This document shows positions 25,089-33,100 of a stretch of 41,285 nt of DNA, piece by piece; position 1 is the stretch's first letter, and every line of letters begins with the position of its first letter. Source of the stretch: Gemmatimonadota bacterium (GTDB lineage: Bacteria > Gemmatimonadota > Gemmatimonadetes > Longimicrobiales > RSA9); the NCBI GenBank assembly GCA_017881445.1, contig JADGQX010000009.1, forward strand, positions 1 through 41,285. Direction: 5' to 3'. Under the pieces are notes generated by a model. That model saw only the letters and a list, made by a program, of their open reading frames with translations. It had not been told where the DNA came from and did not search any database. The position numbers were made by a program, and so were the translations under genes.

Positions 25089-27400
25089 ACGAAGTGAAGC
25101 ACATCGTCGGACTGAACCCCGAACAGCGCGCAGCCGTCGAGCACTTCGAGGGGCCGCTGCTCGTGCTGGCGGGCGCCGGCTCGGGCAAGACGCGCGTCCT
25201 GACCTCACGGGTGGCCCACCTGGTCCAGGAGCACGGGGTGGACCCCTCCTCGATCCTGGCGGTGACATTCACCAACAAGGCGGCCGGGGAGATGCGCGAG
25301 CGCATCCGCCGGCTGCTGGGGCACGAGCCGGCGGGGCTCTGGATCGGCACCTTCCACGCCATCGGGGCTCGCCTGCTGCGCCGGCACGCGCACCGCCTGG
25401 GCTGGACGCCGAGCTACAGCATCTACGACGCGGACCAGGCGCTGCGGGAGGTGAAGCGCGCGCTGGACCGGCTGAACCTGCCGCCCAAGCGCTGGAACCC
25501 CAAGGCGGTGCACGGGGCAATCTCCGCGGCCAAGAACGGGCTGATCACCCCCGAGGAGTACGAGCGGCTGGCGGCGGACGCCTTCTCCCGCGTGGTGGCG
25601 GACATCTACCCCTCGTACCAGGCGGCGCTGAAGGACCAGAACGCCTTCGACTTCGACGACCTGCTGGTGAAGCCCGTGGAGCTGCTGGAGCAGGACGCCT
25701 CGCTGCGGGAGCATTACCGCGAGCGCTTCAAGTTCCTGCTGGTGGACGAGTACCAGGACACGAACCGGGCGCAGTACCGCTTCCTGCAGCTGCTGGCGGA
25801 GGGATGCGGCAACCTGATGGTGGTGGGCGACGACGACCAGTCCATCTACGGCTGGCGCGGCGCCGACATCCGCAACATCCTCGACTTCGAGAAGGACTTC
25901 CCGGACGCGACGGTGGTCCGGCTGGAGCAGAATTACCGCTCCACGGCGCGCATCCTGGATGCGGCCAACCAGGTGATCGCCGAGAACGTGCGGCGCAAAG
26001 GGAAGACGCTGCGCACCGACGCCGGACCGGGCGAGATGTTGACGCGGGTCGAATGCGTGGACGAGCACGACGAGGCGGCGTGGATCGTGGCCGAGATCGA
26101 ATCGCGCATGGCCGGCGACCGCGCCCACGGCCCCCGCGACTTCACGATCCTCTACCGCACCAACGCGCAGTCCCGGGCGCTGGAAGAGGCGCTGCGACGC
26201 GCGGACCTGCCCTATCAGATCATCGGCGGCACGCGCTTCTACGAGCGGCGCGAGATCATGGACGTCCTGGCCTACCTGCGACTGATCGCGAACCCCCGGG
26301 ACGCGGGTGCCTTCGACCGCATCGTCAACTACCCCAAGCGCGGCATCGGCGACACTTCGCTGGGCCGGCTCATGGCCTGGGCGGCGGCGCAGGGGCTGAG
26401 CCCGCTCGAGGCGGCCGGCCGCGCCCGCGAAGTGGAGGGGCTCACCCAGGGCGCCGCGGGCGCCCTGGTCGTCTTCGCCGGGCTGGTCGAGCGCTCCCGG
26501 GGCCTGGCGCTGCACGTGGGCGTGGGCGAGCTGGTGGAGCGGTTGCTGGAGGAGACCGGCTTCCTGGAGGCACTCCGGGAGGAGGGCCCCGAAGGCGCGG
26601 ACCGCATCGACAACGTGCGGGAGCTGGTGTCCGGCGCCCATGAACACGCAGAGGACACGGAGGACACGGAGGAGGGCGCGGAGGGGGCCGTGGTCACGTC
26701 GCTCGACCTCTTCCTGCAGAAGGTCTCGCTGCTCACGGACGTGGACCGCCACGACCCGGACGCCAACGCCGTCACGCTCATGACGCTGCACAACGCCAAG
26801 GGGCTGGAGTTCCCCTTCGTGTTCATCGCGGGGCTGGAGGACGGTCTCTTCCCGCTGGCGCGGGCCTTCGACGAGCCGGACACGCTGGAGGAGGAGCGGC
26901 GCCTTTTCTACGTGGGCATCACGCGGGCGCGGCGGAAGCTGTACCTTTTGCATGCGCGCACGCGCCGCCGGGCGGGCGAGGTGCTGGCGTGCATTCCCTC
27001 GAGCTTCCTGAAGCCGATCAGCCGCGACCTCATGGAGGAGCGGATGACGCCCACGTTGCAGCGGCAGCGCGCGCAGTACGAGCCGCGCTGGAAGAGCTCG
27101 TTCTCGGGCGGCGACGGCGGCTTCCCGGCGCGGCGGGACGCGGGCGTGGGTGGCGCGGGCTCGCGCGCTGCGGGCTCGCGCGCACAGCCCGAGGATGGCG
27201 GCCGGGTCATCGACTTCACCGACTCGCAGGACGCGCCGCGCTTCATCAAGGGGGAGCGGGTACGCCACCCATCCTTCGGGCGCGGCGTCATCCGCGAGCT
27301 GACGGGGCTGGGCCCGGAGACCAAGGCCGTGATCGACTTCGACAGCATCGGTCGCAAGAAGGTGGTTCTGCGCTACGCCAACCTGCAGAAGGAATTGTAG
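25085..27400 (+). CDS. pcrA: UvrD/PcrA-type ATP-dependent DNA helicase
   Basis: This 771-residue SF1A helicase would act in repair and in clearing replication blocks. Walker A AGAGSGKT is at residues 29-36. Other motifs are Ia TFTNKAAGEM, II LLVDEYQDTN (about 219-228), III GDDDQSIYGWRGAD, IV QNYRST, V NAKGLEFPFVF and VI VGITRARRKL. The C-terminal RVRHPSFGRGVIREL tail resembles the PcrA RNA-polymerase-binding Tudor fold. An acidic insert (about 520-536), encoded by 9-base DNA repeats, interrupts the 2B/2A boundary. pcrA versus uvrD naming is a judgement. Confidence 0.93.
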   Translation: MNEVKHIVGLNPEQRAAVEHFEGPLLVLAGAGSGKTRVLTSRVAHLVQEHGVDPSSILAVTFTNKAAGEMRERIRRLLGHEPAGLWIGTFHAIGARLLRRHAHRLGWTPSYSIYDADQALREVKRALDRLNLPPKRWNPKAVHGAISAAKNGLITPEEYERLAADAFSRVVADIYPSYQAALKDQNAFDFDDLLVKPVELLEQDASLREHYRERFKFLLVDEYQDTNRAQYRFLQLLAEGCGNLMVVGDDDQSIYGWRGADIRNILDFEKDFPDATVVRLEQNYRSTARILDAANQVIAENVRRKGKTLRTDAGPGEMLTRVECVDEHDEAAWIVAEIESRMAGDRAHGPRDFTILYRTNAQSRALEEALRRADLPYQIIGGTRFYERREIMDVLAYLRLIANPRDAGAFDRIVNYPKRGIGDTSLGRLMAWAAAQGLSPLEAAGRAREVEGLTQGAAGALVVFAGLVERSRGLALHVGVGELVERLLEETGFLEALREEGPEGADRIDNVRELVSGAHEHAEDTEDTEEGAEGAVVTSLDLFLQKVSLLTDVDRHDPDANAVTLMTLHNAKGLEFPFVFIAGLEDGLFPLARAFDEPDTLEEERRLFYVGITRARRKLYLLHARTRRRAGEVLACIPSSFLKPISRDLMEERMTPTLQRQRAQYEPRWKSSFSGGDGGFPARRDAGVGGAGSRAAGSRAQPEDGGRVIDFTDSQDAPRFIKGERVRHPSFGRGVIRELTGLGPETKAVIDFDSIGRKKVVLRYANLQKEL
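26651..26677 (+). repeat. In-frame 9-bp tandem repeat inside the helicase gene
   Basis: GAGGACACG occurs at 26651-26659 and 26660-26668, and a diverged third unit (GAGGAGGGC) at 26669-26677. The units encode the acidic EDTEDTEEG stretch. The unit length keeps the frame. Confidence 0.75.
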
Positions 27401-27406
27401 GCGACG

Positions 27407-27715
27407 ATGCCCGTCACGAGCGCGGACGTCCTGCACGTGGCTGCGCTGGCCCGGCTGCGGCTCTCGCCGGACGAGGTCGAGCGGCTCGCCGGCGAGCTGA
27501 GCGACATCCTGGGCCACGTGGCGGAGCTGGTGACGGCGGACAGTGCGGGGGGGGGGGCGGAGCCGTTGCCGGCCACGACCTGGCCTGCGCCGCTGCGCAG
27601 CGATGCCGTGCCGGCCGCGGCGCTCGCCATCCCGCCCTCGCAGCTGGCCCCGACCTTCGAGCACGGGTTCTTCACCGTGCCGCGCCTGGGCGCCATGGAG
27701 GCGCCGCCACCATGA
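27407..27715 (+). CDS. gatC: Asp-tRNA(Asn)/Glu-tRNA(Gln) amidotransferase subunit C
   Basis: A 102-residue GatC that wraps around GatA and GatB and stabilises the amidotransferase. Its N-terminal part (VLHVAALARLRLSPDEVERLAGELSDIL) is typical, and the C-terminal FFTVPRLG is the usual end motif. A run of ten G (27547-27556) encodes the Gly-rich middle; any length change there would shift the frame. It overlaps gatA by 4 bases. Confidence 0.95.
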   Translation: MPVTSADVLHVAALARLRLSPDEVERLAGELSDILGHVAELVTADSAGGGAEPLPATTWPAPLRSDAVPAAALAIPPSQLAPTFEHGFFTVPRLGAMEAPPP

Positions 27716-29151
27716 CGACGCACCTACGGCCGCTGGCGGAGATCGCCGCCGCAGTGCGCGATCGGCGCACCACGGCCGTGGAAGTGGTGCGTTCCGCCAT
27801 GACCGGGATCGTGCGCGCCGAGAGCGGGCCCGATCGGCTGAACGCCTTCATCACCTACTCCTACGAGGGCGCGGACGCGGCCGCGGCCGCGGTGGACGCG
27901 GCGGTGACGGGCGGCGGCGGCGACAGCCGGCCGCTGGCGGGCGTCCCCGTCGCCGTGAAGGACAACCTCTGCACGCTGGATCTGCCCACGACCTGCGGCT
28001 CCCGCATGCTGGCGGCCTACCGCTCGCCCTACGAGGCCACCGTGGTGACCCGGCTGCGCGCCGCGGGTGCCATCGTCGCCGGCAAGACCAACCTGGACGA
28101 GTTCGCCATGGGCTCGTCCACGGAGTGCTCCGCCTTCGGCCCGACGCTCAACCCCCACGACCGCACCCGGGTGCCGGGCGGGTCATCGGGCGGCTCGGCC
28201 GCCGCGGTGGCGGCGGGGCTGGTGCCGGCCGCGCTGGGCTCCGAGACGGGCGGCTCGGTGCGCCAGCCCGCGGCCTTCTGCGGCGTGGTCGGCATCAAGC
28301 CGAGCTATGGCCGCGTCAGCCGGAACGGGCTGGTGGCCTTCGCCTCGTCGCTGGACCAGGTGGGGACCATCGGCCGGAGCGTGGCCGACGCCGCGCTGCT
28401 CTTGGAGACGATCGCCGGCCACGACCCGCTGGACGCGACCACGGCGGACCGGCCCGTGCCCTCACTGGCGGCGGAGCTGGACGCGGGGGTCGAGGGGCTG
28501 GTGGTGGGTGTGCCGGGCGAGTATTTCCCGCCGGAGCTGGACCCGCGCATCGCCGCACTCTGCCGGGCGACGCTCGAGCGCCTGCGCAGCGCCGGCGCGG
28601 AGGTGCGCGAGGTGTCGCTGCCTCATACGCGCTACGCCATCCCCACCTACTATGTCCTGGCCCCGGCGGAGGCGTCCAGCAACCTGGCCCGCTTCGACGG
28701 CGTGCGCTACGGGCTGCGGGCGCCCGGCGCCCACTCCACCGAAGCGGTCTACGAGCTGACGCGCGAACTAGGCTTCGGCACCGAGGTCAAGCGGCGGATC
28801 ATGCTGGGCACCTACGTGCTGTCGGCGGGCTACTACGACGCGTACTACGCCCGGGCGCTGCGCGTTCGCTCGCTCATCGAGCGGGACTTCCGGCAGGTCT
28901 TCGATTCCGGCGTGCATGCGCTCTTCACGCCCACGACACCCACGCCCGCGTTCCGGCTGGGGGAGAAGCTGGGCGACCCCTACGCCATGTACCTGTCCGA
29001 CGTGTTCACGGTCACGGCCAACCTGGCGGGGATCCCGGCCATCTCCGTGCCCATTGGCCGCGTGGACGGGCTGCCCGTGGGGGGCCAGATCCTGGCCGAC
29101 CGCTGGGACGAGGCGACCATGATCCGGGTGGCCGCGGCGGTGGAGCGATGA
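27712..29151 (+). CDS. gatA: Asp-tRNA(Asn)/Glu-tRNA(Gln) amidotransferase subunit A
   Basis: A 479-residue amidase-signature enzyme that releases ammonia from glutamine for tRNA-dependent amidation. The catalytic Lys83 (VAVKDN), Ser158 (GGSSGGS) and Ser182 (ETGGSVRQP) triad is complete. With gatC and gatB it forms the heterotrimer that makes Gln-tRNA and/or Asn-tRNA from mischarged precursors. That suggests one or both of the cognate synthetases are absent here. It overlaps gatB by 4 bases. Confidence 0.97.
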   Translation: MTTHLRPLAEIAAAVRDRRTTAVEVVRSAMTGIVRAESGPDRLNAFITYSYEGADAAAAAVDAAVTGGGGDSRPLAGVPVAVKDNLCTLDLPTTCGSRMLAAYRSPYEATVVTRLRAAGAIVAGKTNLDEFAMGSSTECSAFGPTLNPHDRTRVPGGSSGGSAAAVAAGLVPAALGSETGGSVRQPAAFCGVVGIKPSYGRVSRNGLVAFASSLDQVGTIGRSVADAALLLETIAGHDPLDATTADRPVPSLAAELDAGVEGLVVGVPGEYFPPELDPRIAALCRATLERLRSAGAEVREVSLPHTRYAIPTYYVLAPAEASSNLARFDGVRYGLRAPGAHSTEAVYELTRELGFGTEVKRRIMLGTYVLSAGYYDAYYARALRVRSLIERDFRQVFDSGVHALFTPTTPTPAFRLGEKLGDPYAMYLSDVFTVTANLAGIPAISVPIGRVDGLPVGGQILADRWDEATMIRVAAAVER

Positions 29152-30818
29152 GCGGGAACAGAAAGGGCGAAGGCAAGGGCGGCGTGCACGTGCATGAGCA
29201 CGACTCGGGCCCGGGCCCGGAATACCAGGCCGTGATCGGCCTGGAGATCCACGTGCAGCTGCACACCCGCTCCAAGATGTTCTGCGGCAGCTCCGCGGAG
29301 TTCGGTGCCACGCCCAACACGCACGTTTGCCCGGTGTGCCTGGGACTGCCGGGGGCGCTGCCGGTGATCAACGCCCGGGCGGTGGAGCTGGCGCTGCGGG
29401 CGGCGGTGGCCCTCGACTGCACGGTGCACGAGGCCAGCGTTTTCGCGCGCAAGCACTACTTCTACCCGGACCTGCCCAAGGGCTACCAGATCACGCAGTA
29501 CGACCGGCCGCTAGCGACCGGCGGCTGGCTCGATGTGCCGAGCCAGGCGTTGACGGGGGGAAGTGCCGGGACCCCGTCGGCGGAGGGGGAGAGTGGGGGA
29601 GCGGGGGATCCGGCCGACGACCCTGGTAGTCCGAGCGCGCCCCGTCTCCCACTCTCCCACTCTCCCGCTCCCCCACTCGTTCCAGCCCCGGGGCCGGGCG
29701 CCCGTGACACCGAGGCGCGTGCCCCCGGTCGAGTGCGTATCCGCAGGATCCACCTGGAGGAGGACGCGGGCAAGTCGGTGCACGACCGGTTGCCGGGGAA
29801 GACGGCGGTCGACCTGAACCGGGCGGGGGTGCCGCTCATCGAGATCGTGACCGAGCCGGACCTGGGGTCGCCGGAGCACGCCCGCGCCTTCCTCACGCAG
29901 CTGAAGCAGCTGATCGAGTACATCGAGATCAGCGACTGCGACATGGAGAAGGGAAGCCTGCGCGTGGACGCGAACGTGTCCGTCCGCCGCCGGGCCAGCA
30001 CCGGGCTGGGCACGAAGACCGAGGTCAAGAATCTGAACTCGTTCTCGGCCGTGGAGCGTGCCCTGGCGTTCGAGATCCGGCGCCAGGTGGGCGAGCTGGA
30101 GGCGGGGCGGGCGGTGGTGCACGAGACGCTGCTCTGGGATGCGGAGCGAGGGGAGGCGCGGTCGATGCGCTCCAAGGAGGAGAGCGACGACTACCGCTAT
30201 TTCCCCGAGCCGGACCTGCCGCCGCTGGTGCTCCGGCCGGGCGACATCGAGGCCGTGCGCACGGGGCTGCCGGAGCTGCCGGCGGCCCGCGCCCGGCGCT
30301 TCGTCGAGGTCTTCGGCCTGCCCGCCTACGACGCGGCAGTGCTCACGGCGACGCGGGAGATCGCCGACTACTACGAGGCGGCGGCCGCCGCGGCGGGCGA
30401 TGCCAAGGCCGCGAGCAACTGGGTCATGGGCGACGTGCTCGCCCTGGCCCGGCAGCACCGGTGCGGGGTGGCGGCGCTGCGCGTCCAGCCGGGGCACATC
30501 GGCGAGCTTGCGCGGCTGGTGGCGGATGGCACCCTGTCCCGGCCGCTGGCGCGGCAGCTCTTCGAGCAAGCCGCCGACAGCGGCCGCTCGCCGGCGGAGC
30601 TGGCGGCGGAGGAGGGGTTGGGCCAGGTCAGCGATTCCGGGCAGCTGGAGGCGTGGGTTGCCTTCGTGGTCGCCGCCCACCCGCAGGAAGTGTCTCGCTT
30701 CCGCGCCGGCGAGGAGAAGCTGATGGGCTTCTTCATGGGGCAGCTGATGAAGGAGTCCGGAGGCCGGGCCGACCCGCAGCGCTCGGCGGCGCTGCTCCGG
30801 TCGCGGCTGCGCGCCTGA
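29148..30818 (+). CDS. gatB: Asp-tRNA(Asn)/Glu-tRNA(Gln) amidotransferase subunit B, with inserts
   Basis: A 556-residue GatB, about 75 residues longer than usual. The kinase-like core has VIGLEIHVQLHTRSKMFCGSS and CPVCLGLPGALP (zinc cysteines), PDLPKGYQITQYD, RRIHLEEDAGKS and NRAGVPLIEIVTEPD. The YqeY-like tail domain is present (KAASNWVMGD). Two additions are unusual. One is an N-terminal KGEGKGGVHVHEHD segment. The other is a Gly/Ser/Pro-rich insert at about residues 131-194, between the strand ending GGWLDV and RVRIRRIHLEED. Both coincide with simple DNA repeats. The frame is intact, so the protein is probably functional. Confidence 0.95.
   Translation: MSGNRKGEGKGGVHVHEHDSGPGPEYQAVIGLEIHVQLHTRSKMFCGSSAEFGATPNTHVCPVCLGLPGALPVINARAVELALRAAVALDCTVHEASVFARKHYFYPDLPKGYQITQYDRPLATGGWLDVPSQALTGGSAGTPSAEGESGGAGDPADDPGSPSAPRLPLSHSPAPPLVPAPGPGARDTEARAPGRVRIRRIHLEEDAGKSVHDRLPGKTAVDLNRAGVPLIEIVTEPDLGSPEHARAFLTQLKQLIEYIEISDCDMEKGSLRVDANVSVRRRASTGLGTKTEVKNLNSFSAVERALAFEIRRQVGELEAGRAVVHETLLWDAERGEARSMRSKEESDDYRYFPEPDLPPLVLRPGDIEAVRTGLPELPAARARRFVEVFGLPAYDAAVLTATREIADYYEAAAAAAGDAKAASNWVMGDVLALARQHRCGVAALRVQPGHIGELARLVADGTLSRPLARQLFEQAADSGRSPAELAAEEGLGQVSDSGQLEAWVAFVVAAHPQEVSRFRAGEEKLMGFFMGQLMKESGGRADPQRSAALLRSRLRA
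29591..29678. repeat. Inverted repeat and 8-bp tandem repeats inside gatB
   Basis: Perfect 15-bp arms GAGTGGGGGAGCGGG (29591-29605) and CCCGCTCCCCCACTC (29664-29678) enclose 58 bases. The right arm belongs to a tandem array of 8-base units (CTCCCACT twice, CTCCCGCT, CCCCCACT; 29646-29677). All of it is translated within the GatB insert. Confidence 0.8.
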
Positions 30819-30932
30819 GCCTGCGGCTCGTCCCTCGGCCGCGCGGGAGCCGCCCTCCGTGACGTGAGCTCCCCGCGCGGGGTCCGCATCTTGCCCCCAA
30901 CGACCGGGAAAACCGTTCGCTCCCGGTGCCCC

Positions 30933-31220
30933 ATGTTCCTGACCATCCTCGAGTTCGCCGGCGTGACGCTGGGCGTCAAATTCGCGCTGGGGCTCGCGCT
31001 GATCTACTTCCTGTTCCCGGCGGATGGCCGCTGCAGCGCGTGCGACGGCGAGACCGTTCCGCTGCGAGCCGGGCGGGGGCTGCGCACGGTGGGACGGGTG
31101 CTGCGGGTGGAGCGGCGCTGGTGCCTGCACTGCGGCGAGACCATGATGACGCGCCGGGCCGGGAGCCCGCCCGTGCAGCCGGGACCGGTGGAACAGCCGC
31201 AGGAGCGGAACGCGGCCTGA
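30933..31220 (+). CDS. Small membrane protein with a zinc-ribbon-like tail
   Basis: A 95-residue protein that I do not recognise. One transmembrane helix (about 9-28) precedes a CxxC-x26-CxxC pattern (Cys34, 37, 64, 67), typical of a zinc ribbon, then a Pro/Gln-rich end. I start it at ATG 30933. A GTG at 30864 would add 23 residues but overlaps a palindrome (CCCCGCGCGGGG, 30871-30882). Its stop codon lies in a hairpin shared with the convergent gene. Confidence 0.65.
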   Translation: MFLTILEFAGVTLGVKFALGLALIYFLFPADGRCSACDGETVPLRAGRGLRTVGRVLRVERRWCLHCGETMMTRRAGSPPVQPGPVEQPQERNAA

Positions 31221-31234
31221 GGGGTCAGGCCGCG
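31211..31234. terminator. Bidirectional terminator containing both stop codons
   Basis: Perfect 10-bp arms CGCGGCCTGA (31211-31220) and TCAGGCCGCG (31225-31234) with loop GGGG. The left arm ends with the TGA of the plus-strand gene; the right arm begins with the reverse-complement TGA of the minus-strand gene. There is no T-run in either direction. Confidence 0.7.
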
Positions 31235-32208
31235 CCCTCGATCTCGCGAGAGCGGCTGCGCCAGTATCCGAGGTCGGTGGGTGGCAGCGGAAAGAAATCG
31301 TCGGCCAGCTCGTCCAGCAGCGAGCGGTCGCGCCAGGCGCCTTCGCGCAGACCGAGGCGCCTGATCTTTTTCGCCAGCTGCAGGTTGAAATCGCCCACCG
31401 GGTCAAGGGCCGCCGGCAGCGACTCGCGCCGCCGGTTCATGTAATCGACCACGTAGTCGAAGGCGCGGGAGGTGTACTCGGCGATGGTGTCCTCGGCCAG
31501 GTCCCAGCGGGAGTTCTGCAGCACCTGGTCGAAGACGGCGCGCCAGCGGTCGTTGTCCTGGAAGCGGATCATGCCGCGGAAGATCCGGCGATTGGTCTCG
31601 AAGGAGAAGATGGTGCCCGAGAGGACGCTGTCGAAGAGGGTGTCCGCCTCGGTATGGTCGAACTCCATGACCACCTGGCGGGCCCGGGCGGTGTATGGCT
31701 CGCCCAGGTGCACGTCCATGCGGTGCTCCCAGTACGAATGCCCCAGCCCCCGGGTGGTGCTGGTCATCAGGAGCTGCCGTGGGATGAAGAAGTTGTGGGC
31801 GATGGTGTCCGCGGCCAGGTGGCTGAGATAGCCGAGGGCCACGGCGCGCAGGCGCTCGTTGTCGGCCTCCTCGAAGATCTCCTCGCCCACGTGCCAGAAG
31901 TGCGAATGCCGCCCGGCCGGGACGTACTTCTTGCCGAACGAGATGTCGGCGGCGACCGAGCCATAGAGGAAGCTCTGGGGGAATGCCCTGAGCAGCGTAG
32001 CGATCCAGTCGGGCACCATGGCCAGGTTGCTGAGCAGCGTCTCGCCGATGAAGACGTGCGTGGCGGGGCCGAAAGCCCAGGCGTGGCCCGGCAGGAGCAG
32101 CAGCAGCGCGAGCGCGGCCAGGAGCGGCGCGACCAGGCGCGGCCGGAACCGGGAACGCCGCGGCGCCGGGGCCGCGGCAGGCGCGGTCCGGTCCGGTGCC
32201 ACCGCCAC
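31225..32208 (-). CDS. Zinc-dependent phospholipase C-like protein
   Basis: A 327-residue exported protein. An Arg-rich N-terminus and a hydrophobic core (about 25-43, ending GHAWA) form a signal peptide. The mature part resembles the zinc-dependent phospholipase C fold: FGPATHVFIGE at the N-terminus, FLYGSVAADI, HFWHVGEE and the metal motif LGYLSHLAADTIAHNFF. These His/Asp residues would bind zinc. The substrate is not shown. The GTG 32208 start has a poor ribosome site. It is the last gene of the operon that begins with the nitrilase. Confidence 0.8.
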   Translation of the reverse strand: MAVAPDRTAPAAAPAPRRSRFRPRLVAPLLAALALLLLLPGHAWAFGPATHVFIGETLLSNLAMVPDWIATLLRAFPQSFLYGSVAADISFGKKYVPAGRHSHFWHVGEEIFEEADNERLRAVALGYLSHLAADTIAHNFFIPRQLLMTSTTRGLGHSYWEHRMDVHLGEPYTARARQVVMEFDHTEADTLFDSVLSGTIFSFETNRRIFRGMIRFQDNDRWRAVFDQVLQNSRWDLAEDTIAEYTSRAFDYVVDYMNRRRESLPAALDPVGDFNLQLAKKIRRLGLREGAWRDRSLLDELADDFFPLPPTDLGYWRSRSREIEGAA

Positions 32209-32219
32209 GCGGGCGTGGC

Positions 32220-32558
32220 TCAGCGCGGCCTCCGCTGGTGGCCGCGCTTGCCGGCGTGGAGCTGGGCGTGGATTTCCTCGGCGAGCTGGTCGCGGGCGGT
32301 GCCGACCATCTCGGCCAGCTCGCCCCGGAGCTGCTCCAGCGCATCGTGCCCGACGGCGGAAAGCGATTCGACGGCGCCGCCCGCGCCCCGGGCCGCGCGG
32401 CGGGCGCCGCGGCCCAGGCGCTCGCGGCCGTGCCGCGCTCGCTTGAGCAGGAGGGCCGGCAGGGCGGGCTCCGAGCGCAGCAGCAGCGTCGCGCCCACAC
32501 CCAGGATGGCGCCCGCGGCGAAGGCCGCGATCAGCGCTACGGAATCTTTCTCTTCCAT
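32220..32558 (-). CDS. YtxH-like small membrane protein
   Basis: A 112-residue protein. A Gly/Ala-rich transmembrane helix (about 7-28, SVALIAAFAAGAILGVGATLLL) is followed by a basic, then helical, coiled-coil-like tail. This layout matches YtxH-domain proteins, often stress-linked and of unknown function. ATG 32558 is preferred over GTG 32582, because AGGA precedes it at a modest distance. Confidence 0.65.
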   Translation of the reverse strand: MEEKDSVALIAAFAAGAILGVGATLLLRSEPALPALLLKRARHGRERLGRGARRAARGAGGAVESLSAVGHDALEQLRGELAEMVGTARDQLAEEIHAQLHAGKRGHQRRPR

Positions 32559-32582
32559 GGCTCGACTCGTCCTGTCAGTCAC

Positions 32583-33074
32583 TCACCTGGGGGGCGCCGG
32601 GGGTCGTCCCCGGGCGCCCTGGAGCCTCTCGGCCGTCGTATGCACGCCCCGCGCCGTGGCGGCGGCGTCCAGCAGCACCTCCCGCGTCTCCGCCTGCACG
32701 ACGTCCAGCACCGCCCCGAACTCGCGCACGCGCTCCTCCGCCTCCGTGGCCAGGGCCCGGAGCCGCCCGTTCAGCTCCTGGACGGTCTGCAGCACCTCGT
32801 CCACGCGCTCCTTCACGGCGGTGCTCGTTCCCGTGGCGTCCGCGGCGATCCTGCTCGCCGCGCCCAGCAGCGGCTCGGCACGCTGCTCCATGCGCCGGAT
32901 CAGCTTCCGCATCGAGAACAGCAGCATCACCCCCGCGACGCCCAGGGCCAGCACCGTGAGGGTGACCACCGCCATGCCGATGGCCATCACGATCTGTACC
33001 CATATGATGCGGTCGATCTGCGCCTGGAGCGTGCCCGACTGTACGATCGCTACGACCGCGGTCGCGAGCGTCAT
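32583..33074 (-). CDS. DUF948-like membrane/coiled-coil protein
   Basis: A 163-residue protein. A membrane segment (about 24-54) is followed by a long amphipathic helix (55-150) rich in Ala, Glu and Arg, the typical layout of DUF948-like proteins. A GAGGAGAGACAG ribosome site precedes ATG 33074. It lies between the NAD-synthetase-like gene and the YtxH-like gene in one operon. A structural or envelope role is plausible but not shown. Confidence 0.65.
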   Translation of the reverse strand: MTLATAVVAIVQSGTLQAQIDRIIWVQIVMAIGMAVVTLTVLALGVAGVMLLFSMRKLIRRMEQRAEPLLGAASRIAADATGTSTAVKERVDEVLQTVQELNGRLRALATEAEERVREFGAVLDVVQAETREVLLDAAATARGVHTTAERLQGARGRPPAPPR

Positions 33075-33100
33075 CTGTCTCTCCTCCTCCGGTGCACAGC

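Noticed and set aside
21690-25268. Very long minus-strand reading frame opposite serS and the histidine kinase
   Set aside because: It is antisense to clear genes, has Arg/Pro/Gln/His-rich composition typical of GC-rich shadows, no domains and no ribosome site.
29575-29690. Insertion sequence inside gatB
   Set aside because: No transposase, no target-site duplication seen and the frame is intact; simple repeats explain it better.
30819-30932. Additional gene or promoter between gatB and the small membrane protein gene
   Set aside because: Only a CCCCGCGCGGGG palindrome and GC-rich sequence; no convincing -10 or -35 boxes and no coding signal.
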